64,000 nucleotides of DNA, from the NCBI RefSeq assembly GCF_004345005.1, contig NZ_SMMX01000001.1:124001-188000 (forward strand), in the 5' to 3' direction. The notes under the pieces are model-generated. The model did no database searches. It was not told the DNA's origin and saw only the letters and a program-made list of their open reading frames with translations. Positions 52,480 to 62,295 of this stretch are shown here, in pieces. This stretch comes from Extibacter muris (GTDB taxonomy: Bacteria > Bacillota > Clostridia > Lachnospirales > Lachnospiraceae). Each line of letters begins with the position of its first letter. Position 1 is the first letter of the stretch. The translations under genes were made by a program, and so were the position numbers.

Positions 52480-52875
52480 GTGAGCAGATGGATGGGGATT
52501 GTCGGCCTTGAGGAAGAACTGAGAGGACGGTATCCGTCGGAGCTGTCCGGGGGACAGCAGCAGAGGGTCGGTATCGCAAGGGCGCTGTCGGCTTCTCCGG
52601 ACATCCTGCTGATGGATGAGCCGTTCGGAGCCGTAGACGAGATAACGAGAGGGCAATTGCAGGCAGAACTGAAGCAGATCCATGAGAAGACGGGGATTAC
52701 CATACTTTTTGTGACCCATGATATATCAGAAGCATTGAAGCTTGGCACGAAAGTGCTGGTGATGGACCAGGGTAAGATACAGCAGTACGGGACACCCAGA
52801 GAGCTGCTTTGCAGTCCCGGAACGGAATTTGTCGGCAGGCTGGTGGAAAAAGAACGGCAGGATGTGTGTTCTTAG
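52480..52875 (+). pseudogene. Quaternary-amine ABC ATPase (OpuCA-like), C-terminal fragment
   Basis: The frame keeps [20 protein letters not shown], the signature [17 protein letters not shown], Walker [14 protein letters not shown] and the switch His in [10 protein letters not shown]. The N-terminal half with Walker A is absent. The element remnant ends just upstream, so the gene was probably cut by insertion or deletion at that point. No functional ATPase can be made. Confidence 0.85.
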
Positions 52876-52959
52876 AAAGCCCTTTCTATTTTCCTTCCCA
52901 ACGTGTATATTAGACATAACTTTTTAGACGGATACTGACCGGGATAAGGAGATGAGCCT

Positions 52960-54978
52960 ATGCCTGCCGACAATCTGGCTGCTTTACTCGATGCGCTGAC
53001 CGATATGAGCGTTTATGTCATTGAAGAAGAGACACACAGGCTGCTGTACTGTAATGAGCGCTGCCGGGAGACCGGACATGGAAGGGCCGTGCCAGGTGCC
53101 AAGTGCCACGATGTATGGCCTGAGATGTGTGGCTGCTGCCCGCTGGAAAGCCTGGGGGACAGGAAGTCCATCCATATCGTCTGTCCGGATCCGCTGCTCC
53201 ATACGACGGTTGACGTGACAGCCAGCCGGATCATATGGGATGGAGGCATACGCGCGGTTGTAGTGACGGCGGCCCCTCACTGGTTGAAACTTGAGGAAGA
53301 ACAGGATATGAAGAATATCCAGCATATGTATGCACAGAGCCTTGTGACGGTATTTGACGAGTGTATCATCGCTAATCTGACAGACGACTATTATGTCAAA
53401 TGCCAGAAAGATACGCTTTGGACGGATATACCGGAACAGGGCAGTTTTGGTGTGGAAAACCGTAATTATTCGGATAAGGTCATCCATCCGGACGATCTGG
53501 AGCAGTTTAACGCATGCTTTTCCCGGGAGGCGATGCTGGAGGTGCTCGGAAGCGGCAAGAAGCGGCTTACCAGGAGGCTCAGGCGCCTGTCCCAGGACGG
53601 CAGCTTTGATGAGCTGATCGCGTTTGAACTTGCCGGTGTCCATCCGGATTACCGGGATGAGTTTATCGGGAAGTTCCGGCGCAGCGCCCTGATCAGCACG
53701 TATCTGCGCGGGGAACGGATCGTGACCATGGAGGTGCCCCATCTTGGAAAAGACGGAGAATACCACTGGAATTATACCCAGGTCGTGAGGGTGGAGAGCC
53801 CTTATACGGATGACCTGATCGAGATTACGCTCTCGAGGAATATAGATGAGGAACGGCGGATACGGGAAGAGACGATAGAGAAGGAGCGAAGGACGAAGCA
53901 GATATTGGAAGAAGCGCTGGATAAAGCGGAGAAGGCCAGCAAGGCCAAAAGCGATTTCCTTTCCAGGATGAGCCATGACATCCGGACGCCGCTGAATGCC
54001 ATTATAGGCATGACGGAGCTCGCACTGATGAACACAGGTGATGAGGCGGCAGATATGATGCGGGTGGCTATAGAGAAGCGGAAGCAGATGCTGTCTGTCG
54101 ATGTGGAGAAGGATATGCATTCCATGGTTTCCGCAGACGCGGGAAGGCTCGGCCAGATTCTGGAAAATGTCCTGTCCAATGCATCCAAATATACGGAAGA
54201 AGGCGGGGCCATCTCCCTTGCCGTGCGGGAGCTTAAAAGGGAAGAGAACGAGTTAGGCACCTACCAGTTCATTATCGAGGACAACGGAATCGGCATGGAA
54301 CCGGAATATATAGGACATATCTTTGAACCGTTCAGCCGGGTGGACGACAGCAGGATCAGCAAAGTCACGGGAACAGGGCTTGGGATGACGATTGTCGGCA
54401 ATCTGGTATCTATGATGGGCGGGGATATCCAGATCGAAAGCGAGTACGGAAGAGGGTCAAAGTTTACGATAACCCTGTATCTGGCAAAGCGTTACGGCTC
54501 CGCTTTTGCAAAACCGGCGGAGGCTTACCGGGAGAAGGAATCCTTTGCCGGGCTCAGGGTGCTGCTCGTGGAAGATAATGAGCTGAACAGGCAGATTGCG
54601 ACAGAGATGCTGGAACTGCTCGGGACACAGGTGGAGGGTGTGGAAAATGGCAGACGGGCGGTAGAAGCGGTACGGACGCATCCGCCGCTCTATTATGACA
54701 TTATCTTCATGGATGTACAGATGCCGGTCATGAATGGATATGAGGCTGCGAGAGAGATACGAAGCTGCGGGATGGAGCGGATTGAGGAGCTGCCGGTCAT
54801 CGCGCTGACTGCCGATGCATTTGCAGAGGACGTCAGGCTTGCCCGTCAGGCCGGGATGAACGGACACCTCGCCAAGCCGGTATCGATGGAACAGCTGAAG
54901 AGGATTTTAGCGAACTGTACTGCGTGGAGGACGCGCAATGGAAAAGAGCCCGCCGGCGGTGCAGGTATGGACGAATAG
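52960..54978 (+). CDS. Hybrid sensor histidine kinase/response regulator with shortened HisKA domain
   Basis: The 672-residue cytoplasmic protein has PAS-like sensor regions (1-310), a coiled-coil linker, a HisKA phosphoacceptor motif (FLSRMSHDIRTPLNAIIGMT), an ATPase domain (NVLSNASKYTEEGGAI; EDNGIGMEPEYIGHIFEPFS; GTGLGMTIVGNLV) and a receiver (VLLVEDNELNRQIATEM; DIIFMDVQMPVMNGYEAA). After LALMNTGDEAADMMRVAIEK the text goes straight to KRKQMLSVDVEKDMHS, so about 45 residues usual here (second dimerisation helix and start of the ATPase lid region) are missing, in frame. Signalling may be impaired. Confidence 0.82.
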   Translation: MPADNLAALLDALTDMSVYVIEEETHRLLYCNERCRETGHGRAVPGAKCHDVWPEMCGCCPLESLGDRKSIHIVCPDPLLHTTVDVTASRIIWDGGIRAVVVTAAPHWLKLEEEQDMKNIQHMYAQSLVTVFDECIIANLTDDYYVKCQKDTLWTDIPEQGSFGVENRNYSDKVIHPDDLEQFNACFSREAMLEVLGSGKKRLTRRLRRLSQDGSFDELIAFELAGVHPDYRDEFIGKFRRSALISTYLRGERIVTMEVPHLGKDGEYHWNYTQVVRVESPYTDDLIEITLSRNIDEERRIREETIEKERRTKQILEEALDKAEKASKAKSDFLSRMSHDIRTPLNAIIGMTELALMNTGDEAADMMRVAIEKRKQMLSVDVEKDMHSMVSADAGRLGQILENVLSNASKYTEEGGAISLAVRELKREENELGTYQFIIEDNGIGMEPEYIGHIFEPFSRVDDSRISKVTGTGLGMTIVGNLVSMMGGDIQIESEYGRGSKFTITLYLAKRYGSAFAKPAEAYREKESFAGLRVLLVEDNELNRQIATEMLELLGTQVEGVENGRRAVEAVRTHPPLYYDIIFMDVQMPVMNGYEAAREIRSCGMERIEELPVIALTADAFAEDVRLARQAGMNGHLAKPVSMEQLKRILANCTAWRTRNGKEPAGGAGMDE

Positions 54979-54999
54979 CCAATTGCGGGGGAGGACAGC

Positions 55000-55837
55000 G
55001 TGAGACGAGAAGACAGACCAATCGGGCAGCGTATGGAAGAGGGAGCGGAACGTGCTCATACCCATTGCTCTAACCCGTATCAGGAGATGGTGGGCGATGA
55101 AAAATATCCGGACAAGATCGGGAAGCAGTCTTATGAGCATATCCAGGAACAGCTCTCCAGTCTCGAAGAAGAAATCAGGCAGAGGAACCGGCAGCTTGAG
55201 GTGATCATGTCCTCCATCGAGGGGGGTCTTAAAATCAGCAATGACGACGATACCTATTCCTTCGCATTTGTGAGCAAGGAGGCGGCCGCGTTATTCGGCT
55301 ATACGGTAGAAGAATTTATGGAGGAGACAGGCGGGTCCGCAGTGGGGAATGTCTACCCTCCGGATCTTCCGAAAGCGCTGGCGGACTGCGCCGAGGCATT
55401 TCAGGACGGCAGCCTGGCTTATTCTACCAGATACAGGGTGCGCTGCAAGGACGGAAGCCTCAAATGGGTGATGGACAGCGGAAAGAAGTCGAAGGATGTA
55501 GACGGCAGATGGATGGTGAACAGCCTGTATCTTGATATAACCCGTTCTGAAGAAGACGCGCAGCGCCTGAGAGAGCAGACGGAACTTCTCACGAGCATCT
55601 ACGCGACGGTGCCGTGCGGAATCATACGGTTTGTCAGGCACCGGGACAGAAGCTTCAGCCTTATCTCTCTGAGCAAAGCAGTCATAGCGCTTATGGGTTA
55701 TGACAGTATAGAGTCCGGTAAAGGTGACTGGAGTGACGCCGGAAGGAGAAGACATCCTTCAGCGCACGGTGGTAGATGCCACTCAGCGTAAGATACTGCA
55801 GCAGAGGCTGGACCGGGAACATGAGATGTACCGGTGA
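55000..55837 (+). pseudogene. PAS-domain sensor kinase fragment
   Basis: It has an intact N-terminal part with a coiled-coil (EQLSSLEEEIRQRNRQLEVI) and a PAS domain (ISNDDDTYSFAFVSKEAAAL; YSTRYRVRCKDGSLKWVMDS), then a second PAS start (LISLSKAVIALMGYDSIESG). Near 55730 the frame shifts to TPEGEDILQRTVVDATQRKI and stops at 55837 before any kinase domain. HisKA and ATPase domains are absent. Signs of a deletion are clear because a response-regulator fragment follows. Confidence 0.78.
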
Positions 55838-55842
55838 TCGTC

Positions 55843-55938
55843 GTGGACCTGCTGTCTATGAATGGCATAGAGACAGACTGTGCGGATAATGGAATGGAGG
55901 CTGTGGAAAAGTTCCTTGCAAAGCCTCCCGGGACGTAT
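55843..55938 (+). pseudogene. Response-regulator receiver fragment
   Basis: About 32 codons read VDLLSMNGIETDCADNGMEA, then VEKFLAKPPGTY, the helix-alpha1/beta2 part of a receiver domain. The phosphoacceptor Asp region is missing. It is joined out of frame to the SOR-like fragment. Confidence 0.65.
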
Positions 55939-56200
55939 GCCCTCTCTGCGGCAATGTGATACAGGCCGCGGGAAACGGTTCTTACAGCTGCTGCGGCATC
56001 CTCTGCCACAGCTGGAGGCGGATGTGGACGACGAAGGGCATGCGATGCAGGCGGAGGTGGCAGACGGGGACTGTTATATAACCGTAGAACATGAGATGAG
56101 CAAGACACATTATATATCCTTCTGGCTTACGTCACGGCAAACTATGTACGTACCGGAAGAAAGTGTAGCGAAAGCTTCACGCGAGTTGTGCATATACTAG
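55935..56200 (+). pseudogene. Desulfoferrodoxin/SOR-like domain fragment
   Basis: The first frame reads VCPLCGNVIQAAGNGSYSCC, a zinc/iron-type cysteine cluster; a second frame carries on LPQLEADVDDEGHAMQAEVA, DGDCYITVEHEMSKTHYISF. This resembles the desulfoferrodoxin-like C-terminal domain found in some clostridial helix-turn-helix proteins. The frame break is near 56005. The end is unrelated sequence. Confidence 0.65.
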
Positions 56201-56229
56201 AGGCAACAGACATTTATATTGAGGATGAT

Positions 56230-57363
56230 ATGGAGATACATGTAGTAATGGAAGGAGACGATATCGACAGCATCGCGGCGGTGTACGGCGTGGATGTCTG
56301 GCAGCTCATATATGACAACCAGATCATATACCCGTACCGGCTTGCGGTCGGGCAGGCGCTGCTCGTCCAGACGGGGGCAAGGAGTCCGCAAAGGAGCATA
56401 TATGTGAGCGGCTATGCGTATCCGTTTATCAGCAGATGGGTGCTTCAGCAGACATTGCCGTTCTTGTCCGATCTGCCGATATTTTCCTATGGGTTTACGG
56501 CAGAAGGGGAGCTTGTCCCTCCACTCCTGGATGAGAGGTGGATGATTCGGGAGGCGGTGAGGTATGGGACAGAGGCGGTCCTGACGCTGACGCCGCTCGG
56601 CCCGGACGGCCGCTTCAACAACAGCCTCATCAGTGCAGTCGTGTACAACGAATACGCTGCAGACTCCCTTATATCTAACCTGCTGGAGACCATGAGAGAG
56701 AAAGGGTACAGAGGCCTTGATATTGATTTCGAGTATATACTGCCCGATGACCGTAACGCTTTTACGGCGTTCGTCCAGAAGACGGCGGAAGCCATGCGCG
56801 CTGCAGGATACTGGCTTTCTATCGCCCTGGCGCCGAAGTCGTCGTCGGAACAGAGGGGCCTATTATATGAAGGCAAGGATTACCGGGCTTTGGGCGAGGC
56901 AGCAGACCATGTGCTTCTCATGACCTATGAGTGGGGATACACCTATGGGCCGCCCATGGCGGTCGCCCCGCTGCCACAGGTGCGGGACGTGGTGGAATAT
57001 GCGGTGACGGAGATTCCCGCCTCGAAGATCAACCTCGGGATTCCCAACTATGGATATGACTGGCCCCTTCCGTACGAGAGGGGAGTGACACGGGCTCAGA
57101 CGCTTGGGAATGTGCAGGCCGTCCAGCTCGCCATAGCCAGAGGAGCTGCCATAGAGTTTGATGAGACCGCCCGGAGCCCATACTTTAACTATGTGGAGGA
57201 CGGCACGGAGCATGAGGTCTGGTTTGAAGATGTGAGAAGCCTCCAGGCCAAGTTCGGCCTGATAACAGACTATGAGCTGCGCGGCTGCGGCTACTGGCAG
57301 ATCATGCAGTGGTTCAGGGCCAACTGGCTTCTGCTGCGGGACAATTTCTATATATTGAAATAA
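56230..57363 (+). CDS. GH18-family spore-type glycosidase with N-terminal LysM domain
   Basis: The roughly 377-residue protein has an N-terminal LysM module (HVVMEGDDIDSIAAVYGVDV, WQLIYDNQIIYPYRLAVGQA) and a glycoside hydrolase 18 barrel with the DxxDxDxE-type motif RGLDIDFEYI. Relatives (SleL/YaaH-type) act on spore cortex peptidoglycan. The ATG at 56230 follows GAGGATGAT and removes an unrelated upstream extension. It looks complete, between two relics. Confidence 0.87.
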   Translation: MEIHVVMEGDDIDSIAAVYGVDVWQLIYDNQIIYPYRLAVGQALLVQTGARSPQRSIYVSGYAYPFISRWVLQQTLPFLSDLPIFSYGFTAEGELVPPLLDERWMIREAVRYGTEAVLTLTPLGPDGRFNNSLISAVVYNEYAADSLISNLLETMREKGYRGLDIDFEYILPDDRNAFTAFVQKTAEAMRAAGYWLSIALAPKSSSEQRGLLYEGKDYRALGEAADHVLLMTYEWGYTYGPPMAVAPLPQVRDVVEYAVTEIPASKINLGIPNYGYDWPLPYERGVTRAQTLGNVQAVQLAIARGAAIEFDETARSPYFNYVEDGTEHEVWFEDVRSLQAKFGLITDYELRGCGYWQIMQWFRANWLLLRDNFYILK

Positions 57364-57415
57364 CAACGATAGCAACAACTGCTAGATGGTAAGCGAAAGA
57401 AGATGGCCTTCCTGC

Positions 57416-58260
57416 TCAGATGACAGGATGTTCCTTGTCCCGGAGCCAGCAGACAGTATCCTCAAGGGTAGAGCGGATATCCCGCGGCGTATATCCGAGG
57501 CAGGAGGCCGCCTTGTCGTGGGAAAAGCGGTCATTGCTCTGCAAGGTATAAAGAGAGTACCTTGTATACAGAGGCCGCCTGTCCTTCCTGCGGAACCATA
57601 GTCCTATGGCGGGGCATACTGCTCTGGCCACCCATATGGGCAGAACGGGGAGGCGGCGTCCGCCTGCCGTCTCCCGCAGGATACGTATGACATCACATAT
57701 CTCGTAGTGCCGGTTGGACAGAATGTAGCATTCCCCTGCACGCCCTTTTTCCAGCGCAAGCAGGCATCCGTCTGCCACATCCCGCACGTCTACAAAATCA
57801 TATCCGCCTCTGCCTTGGATCTGGCATATCCGCCGCGTACTTCTTCCGGCGAAAACCGGGCCGCTTCCCGGAGCACGCCTGGATGACCCTTTTCCGGTAT
57901 CGCATGGACGGAACTTACGTAGAGGAGTCTTCTTACCTTGTATTCCACGCAGAGGGAGAGGACATTTTCCGTGCCTTTGACGTTCACCCTATGCACCTGT
58001 TCCACAAGCTCCCACGATATGTCGAAGATGCCGGCTGCATGGATGACGAATACTTCTGCACCGGCAGTATTCTGGAACAGCGGGATAAGGCTCCCGGCAT
58101 CCGTGACATCTCCTGCTGTATAACAGACGTCAGCAAACAGCTGCTCCGTGTCGCCGGGCAGGATGAGGCCTCTGATTTCGGAACCGGTCTTAAGCAGCAG
58201 ACGTATGACGGCCCTCCCGATATGGCCGTTGGCTCCGGTGATGATGTAGATCCTTTTCAT
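57416..58260 (-). pseudogene. NAD-dependent epimerase/reductase (dihydroflavonol-reductase-like), internal deletion
   Basis: The N-terminal part begins MKRIYIITGANGHIGRAVIR with a GxxGxxG site and goes to LYVSSVHAIPEKGHPGVLRE and GGYARSKAEAD, with the YxxxK catalytic pair. It stops near 57790; the C-terminal part resumes in another frame (FVDVRDVADGCLLALEKGRA, CVILSNRHYE-like). About 40 residues between are missing. The joint GCGGATATGATTTTGTAG contains the sequence where both frames meet, so a deletion is likely. Confidence 0.8.
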
Positions 58261-58444
58261 GTGGAACACCTCCTTGAGAATATGGACACGATGTTGATTA
58301 TCTTTCATATATGTATTATAATATATTGCATGGTTACAGACAATCGACAGCTTTGGCCCGGATGCCGTGTAACCGGACATATGTGGCCGGCTGTGTCTGA
58401 TATTGGACAGATTACAGGATAGTACAGGGAAAGGAGGCGGCAGA

Positions 58445-59029
58445 TTGAGCAAGAACGATTACCGCGCAAGAGTGACGAGGATGCTGATCAGAAAAGCATT
58501 TACGGCTCTTCTCGGGGAGAAGCCCATCCAGAGCATCACGGTGAAGGAACTGTGCCTGAAAGCCGGTATCAACAGAGGCACGTTCTATGCCCATTACACG
58601 GATATTTATGATCTGCTTGAGAAGATGGAAGATGAGATGACGGCAGATTTCAGAAAGGCGCTGGAACCGCTTCTGAGCACCGGAGGCGGAGAGCTGACCC
58701 CGCTTCACATTACGACAGGGGTGTTCCAGTGCCTGAAGGACAACGCGGATATATGTACGGTGACGCTTGGCCCTTATGGAGATAAAGAATTTGCTGCCCG
58801 TCTGATCCAGATGGGGCAGGAGAGATGCGTGGAGACGTACACCCGCTATTTTGAGGATGCGACGCCCGGGCAGATAGAGTATTTATATGCGTTCGTCAGC
58901 GCGGGATGCATCGGCGTCCTGGAGAAGTGGCTGGCAGAAGGAATGGCGGGCAGCGCCCGGGAAATCGCGGCCATGACGGAGGATATCATGATGTCCGGGA
59001 TCGGATGTCTGAAGAAGCAGGGAGCCTAG
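58445..59029 (+). CDS. TetR/AcrR family regulator
   Basis: The roughly 194-residue protein has the TetR helix-turn-helix (VTRMLIRKAFTALLGEKPIQ, ITVKELCLKAGINRGTFYAH, YTDIYDLLEKME) and a TetR_C_8-like C-terminus. The TTG at 58445 follows AAAGGAGGCGGCAGA and is preferred. It is divergent from the broken reductase and may once have controlled it. Confidence 0.85.
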   Translation: MSKNDYRARVTRMLIRKAFTALLGEKPIQSITVKELCLKAGINRGTFYAHYTDIYDLLEKMEDEMTADFRKALEPLLSTGGGELTPLHITTGVFQCLKDNADICTVTLGPYGDKEFAARLIQMGQERCVETYTRYFEDATPGQIEYLYAFVSAGCIGVLEKWLAEGMAGSAREIAAMTEDIMMSGIGCLKKQGA

Positions 59030-59070
59030 CCGGCGGTTTTACGCTCCCGCCTCCCCACCTGCCATCTGCG

Positions 59071-59694
59071 TCACTCCTCATTTTTCCTCCGGGCGGCTTT
59101 GCGCACATAGCGCCAGCACAGCACTGCGGCCAGCAGCAAGAGAAGGATGCGGGTCAGGTTTGAATAGGCCTTCAGGTATGACTGGATCGTATTCCAGGAA
59201 GAGCCCATAAAGGCGCCGAGCGATACGAGGAATATGTTCCAGACGGTGCTTCCGACTACCGTATAGAAGAGGAAGAGCGGCAGCTTTATGCCTGCCATGC
59301 CTGCGGGAACGGATATAAGGCTGCGTATGATCGGCACGCACCTTCCGAACAGGATAGCTTTCTGCCCATGCTTTTCAAACCAGCCGGTCGTCTTTTCCAC
59401 GTCTTTTCTTTCAAAGCCAAGCCGCTTCAGCGCCTTCGTCCTAAGCAGCGCTTCCAGCCGCGGCGGCGTGAGCAGGCATCCGGCCTCGTACAGTATCATG
59501 GCCCCGGTGGTAGAGCCGAGGGTGGAGAACAGCACGACTCCGGGGATAGACATATCCGTGCAGGTAGTCATAAATCCGCCAAAGAAGAGGATGACTTCAG
59601 AGGGGATCGGTGGAAATATATTTTCTACGATGATGAGAAAACAGATGCCTAGGTAACCAAACTGGTTCATGACCTGTATAACAAATTCCTGCAT
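59071..59694 (-). CDS. DedA family membrane protein
   Basis: The 207-residue protein has DedA/SNARE-associated features: NIFPPIPSEVILFFGGFMTT, GSTTGAMILYEAGCLL, FGRCVPIIRSLISVPAGMAG and a C-terminal basic tail (RYVRKAARRK). DedA proteins are inner-membrane lipid-handling proteins needed for envelope homeostasis and drug tolerance. It is intact. Confidence 0.9.
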   Translation of the reverse strand: MQEFVIQVMNQFGYLGICFLIIVENIFPPIPSEVILFFGGFMTTCTDMSIPGVVLFSTLGSTTGAMILYEAGCLLTPPRLEALLRTKALKRLGFERKDVEKTTGWFEKHGQKAILFGRCVPIIRSLISVPAGMAGIKLPLFLFYTVVGSTVWNIFLVSLGAFMGSSWNTIQSYLKAYSNLTRILLLLLAAVLCWRYVRKAARRKNEE

Positions 59695-59833
59695 ATAATT
59701 GACCTGCCATTGATTAATCTATCCAATATATATGATAAGGGAAGCAAGGACAATGACAATTTCTTTTGGCAGGGAAGGGGCAGGCGGCAAAAAGCACCGT
59801 GACATTCCCGCGGGAGGATGATAATATATACTT

Positions 59834-59854
59834 ATTGGACCGTTGATGTCCAAT
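59834..59854. promoter_or_regulatory. Operator-like inverted repeat
   Basis: Perfect 7-bp arms ATTGGAC (59834-59840) and GTCCAAT (59848-59854) with a 7-bp spacer, about 50 bp before the HAD hydrolase gene. It could be an operator or an mRNA hairpin. Confidence 0.4.
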
Positions 59855-59904
59855 CGAGGTAATAGAAGCAGAAGCTTTAGGTGGACGAAGAGAGAGGTGC
59901 AAGG

Positions 59905-60696
59905 ATGAGACAGGCCGCATTATTTTTTGATATCGACGGAACTTTGCTGAGCGAGAAGACGAGGGAGATACCTGAGAGCACGCTGGACGCGCTCCGTGCT
60001 GCAAGGAAGAACGGGCATCTTGCCTTTATCAATACAGGCAGGACTTATGGGAGCCTGCCGCCGGAAACGGTCCGGCTGCGGCTGGACGGATATTTGTGCG
60101 GATGCGGCACTTACATATTGTATAAGGATGAGGTGCTTCTTGAAAACCATATTCCGAAAGACAGGGGAATCGAGATTATCGACTGTATAAAGAGATGCAA
60201 TCTGGAGGGCCTGTGCGAAGGGACGGAAGACGTATACTTCTCCAACAGGATATCTCGTTTCGAGCAGATCGAGAGCATGCGGAGATACTTTGCTCTGGCA
60301 GGCCTTGGCATCGAGCGTGCCATGGAGGAAAAGAGCTTTATATATGACAAGCTGCTTGTGTATACGGACAGCCGGAGCGATAAGCAGGCATTCCTGGACT
60401 TCATCAGTGCGGATATGGAAGCGATAGACCGTGGGCAGGGCATCTATGAGTGTGTTCAGAAGAGATACAGCAAAGCGACGTGCATACAGGTTATCATGGA
60501 ACGCCTTGGGCTTGATAAGGATCAGATATACGTGTTTGGCGACAGCAGCAATGACCTGTCCATGTTTGAATTTGCAGACCACGCGGTGGCCATGGGCGTG
60601 CACGATGCTGTCCTGGAGCCGTATACGGAGCATATCACAGGGACGGTGGAAGAGGGCGGGATCAGCAGCGCCATGGAGCATTATGGACTTATATAA
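59905..60696 (+). CDS. HAD superfamily hydrolase, Cof type
   Basis: The roughly 263-residue protein has the Cof-type HAD motifs: FFDIDGTLLS (nucleophile Asp), FINTGRTYGSLP, and VFGDSSNDLSMFEFADHAVA. These cytoplasmic phosphatases act on sugar phosphates or cofactors such as FMN and pyridoxal phosphate. The ATG at 59905 is preferred. Its end overlaps the next gene's start by 14 bp. Confidence 0.9.
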   Translation: MRQAALFFDIDGTLLSEKTREIPESTLDALRAARKNGHLAFINTGRTYGSLPPETVRLRLDGYLCGCGTYILYKDEVLLENHIPKDRGIEIIDCIKRCNLEGLCEGTEDVYFSNRISRFEQIESMRRYFALAGLGIERAMEEKSFIYDKLLVYTDSRSDKQAFLDFISADMEAIDRGQGIYECVQKRYSKATCIQVIMERLGLDKDQIYVFGDSSNDLSMFEFADHAVAMGVHDAVLEPYTEHITGTVEEGGISSAMEHYGLI

Positions 60697-61288
60697 TGTG
60701 CGGAGGCAGGCGAAGATATTCGTGCAGGCAGCGTGCGGCTTTTTGCTTTTGAACGTACTTGTATTCTGCACGGTGTTCCGCAGGCCGGATAAAAGATGGA
60801 AAAAGGAAACCTACGACTGTGCAATCGTGTGTGGCTATTACGCTGAAGAGGACGGCACGCCGTCTCCGTACATGAAGTCAAGAGTGGAAAAGGGGGTGTC
60901 TTTGCTGCGGGAAGGGAAAGCGGCCTGTCTCCTTCTGAGCGGGGGAGCGGTGGCCAATCCCCATGTGGAGGCGGAGGTCATGGAAGCGTACGCGCTTGAG
61001 CTGGGAGCCGCGCAGGACGTCCTGTATACGGAGGCACAGGCTGTAAGCACCTATCATAATATGATGTATTCCAAAGCGGTCATGGAGAAGCATGGCCTTA
61101 AGGACTGCATCATCGTTACGAATGGATGGCATCTGAGGAAAGCGGATCATTATGCGAGAAAGTTCCATCTGGACCATGTCATGTGCAAAGCGGATGACCC
61201 GGCGGAACAGACGTGGCTGTGCGGGGCCTTGTATTATATGAAGACGTGGTGGAACATGTATAGCAACCTGTTCAGAGGGTACTGGTAA
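60683..61288 (+). CDS. YdcF/DUF218-like membrane-anchored protein
   Basis: The roughly 201-residue protein has one N-terminal membrane segment (VQAACGFLLLNVLVFCTVF) and a DUF218 domain: DCAIVCGYYAEEDGTPSP, LLLSGGAVANPHVEAEVMEA, VLYTEAQAVSTYHNMMYSKA and IIVTNGWHLRKADHYARKF. The family may act in envelope or polyprenyl-lipid metabolism. It overlaps the HAD gene and is probably co-translated. Confidence 0.83.
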   Translation: MDLYNVRRQAKIFVQAACGFLLLNVLVFCTVFRRPDKRWKKETYDCAIVCGYYAEEDGTPSPYMKSRVEKGVSLLREGKAACLLLSGGAVANPHVEAEVMEAYALELGAAQDVLYTEAQAVSTYHNMMYSKAVMEKHGLKDCIIVTNGWHLRKADHYARKFHLDHVMCKADDPAEQTWLCGALYYMKTWWNMYSNLFRGYW

Positions 61289-61360
61289 GAGTAAGCATTC
61301 GTGCACGGCGGGATACGGATTTACATATATTGATGTAAAAGACAGTTTCGGGGATGATAA

Positions 61361-62176
61361 ATGTTTTACGTGAAAGCGAAGGACGGGGTGAAGCTGGCCG
61401 TGTATGTATATAATCCGGAATGTACGGAGACCGTATTCTTACTGCACGGCTGGCCTTTATCCCACGAGATGTATGAGTATCAGATTCCGCTTCTTGTGCA
61501 GAACAACTACAGAGTGGTGCTCATGGATATCAGAGGTTTTGGAAATTCGGACTCCCCGGCATGCGGTTATGACTTCGACACGCTTGCGGATGATGTGTAC
61601 AGGGTAGTCCGGGCGCTTAAGCTGTACCGTTTTGTGCTGACCGGCTTTTCCATGGGCGGCGCCATCGTGCTGCGTTATATGAAGAATTACCGTTCTTACG
61701 GCGTAAAGAAGCTGATGCTTCTTGCGGCGGCAGCGCCGTGCTGGACGAGAAGGGCCGGGTTCCCGTATGGCCTTACGAAAGAATATGTAGACGGGCTCAT
61801 ATGCATGGCGGAGACAGACCGTCCGCAGCTGGCGAGGAATTTCAGCCATGAGCAGCTCTTTGCCAGCTGTCAGAGCGAGGCGGTAAAGAACTGGTTCGAG
61901 CTTATCGCGCTGTCCGCGTCCGGAATCGCCACGATTGAGACGGCATATTCCCTCCGGGATGAAGACGGCAGAAAAGACCTTGACGCGGTGCGGGTGCCGA
62001 CAGCTATTATCCACGGGACGAAAGATACGGTCGTATCGAACGACCTTGTGAAAATACAGCATAGATGCATCGAAGGATCTAAGCTTTATCAGCTCGATAA
62101 GAGCGGGCACGGAATCGTGTATGACCAGCTGGAGGAATTTAACTGTATATTTATAAAAGAAGTCGGAAAGCTCTAA
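61361..62176 (+). CDS. Alpha/beta hydrolase (haloperoxidase/esterase-like)
   Basis: The 271-residue protein has HGWPLSHEMYEYQIPLL (oxyanion region), the nucleophile elbow GFSMGGAIVLRYM, an Asp in IIHGTKDTVVSND and His in DKSGHGIVYDQ. It resembles non-heme haloperoxidase-like esterases. Substrate is unknown. It is likely monocistronic. Confidence 0.87.
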   Translation: MFYVKAKDGVKLAVYVYNPECTETVFLLHGWPLSHEMYEYQIPLLVQNNYRVVLMDIRGFGNSDSPACGYDFDTLADDVYRVVRALKLYRFVLTGFSMGGAIVLRYMKNYRSYGVKKLMLLAAAAPCWTRRAGFPYGLTKEYVDGLICMAETDRPQLARNFSHEQLFASCQSEAVKNWFELIALSASGIATIETAYSLRDEDGRKDLDAVRVPTAIIHGTKDTVVSNDLVKIQHRCIEGSKLYQLDKSGHGIVYDQLEEFNCIFIKEVGKL

Positions 62177-62295
62177 ACAGGCGGACAGCGTGCAGCGGTG
62201 AAGATTCATTTTTGGGTCGGCATGGCCGCATCCTGTCCGTATTTACCTGAGTCAAAAGCATACCGGGAAAGGCCGCAGGATATGAGGAGGAAGTT

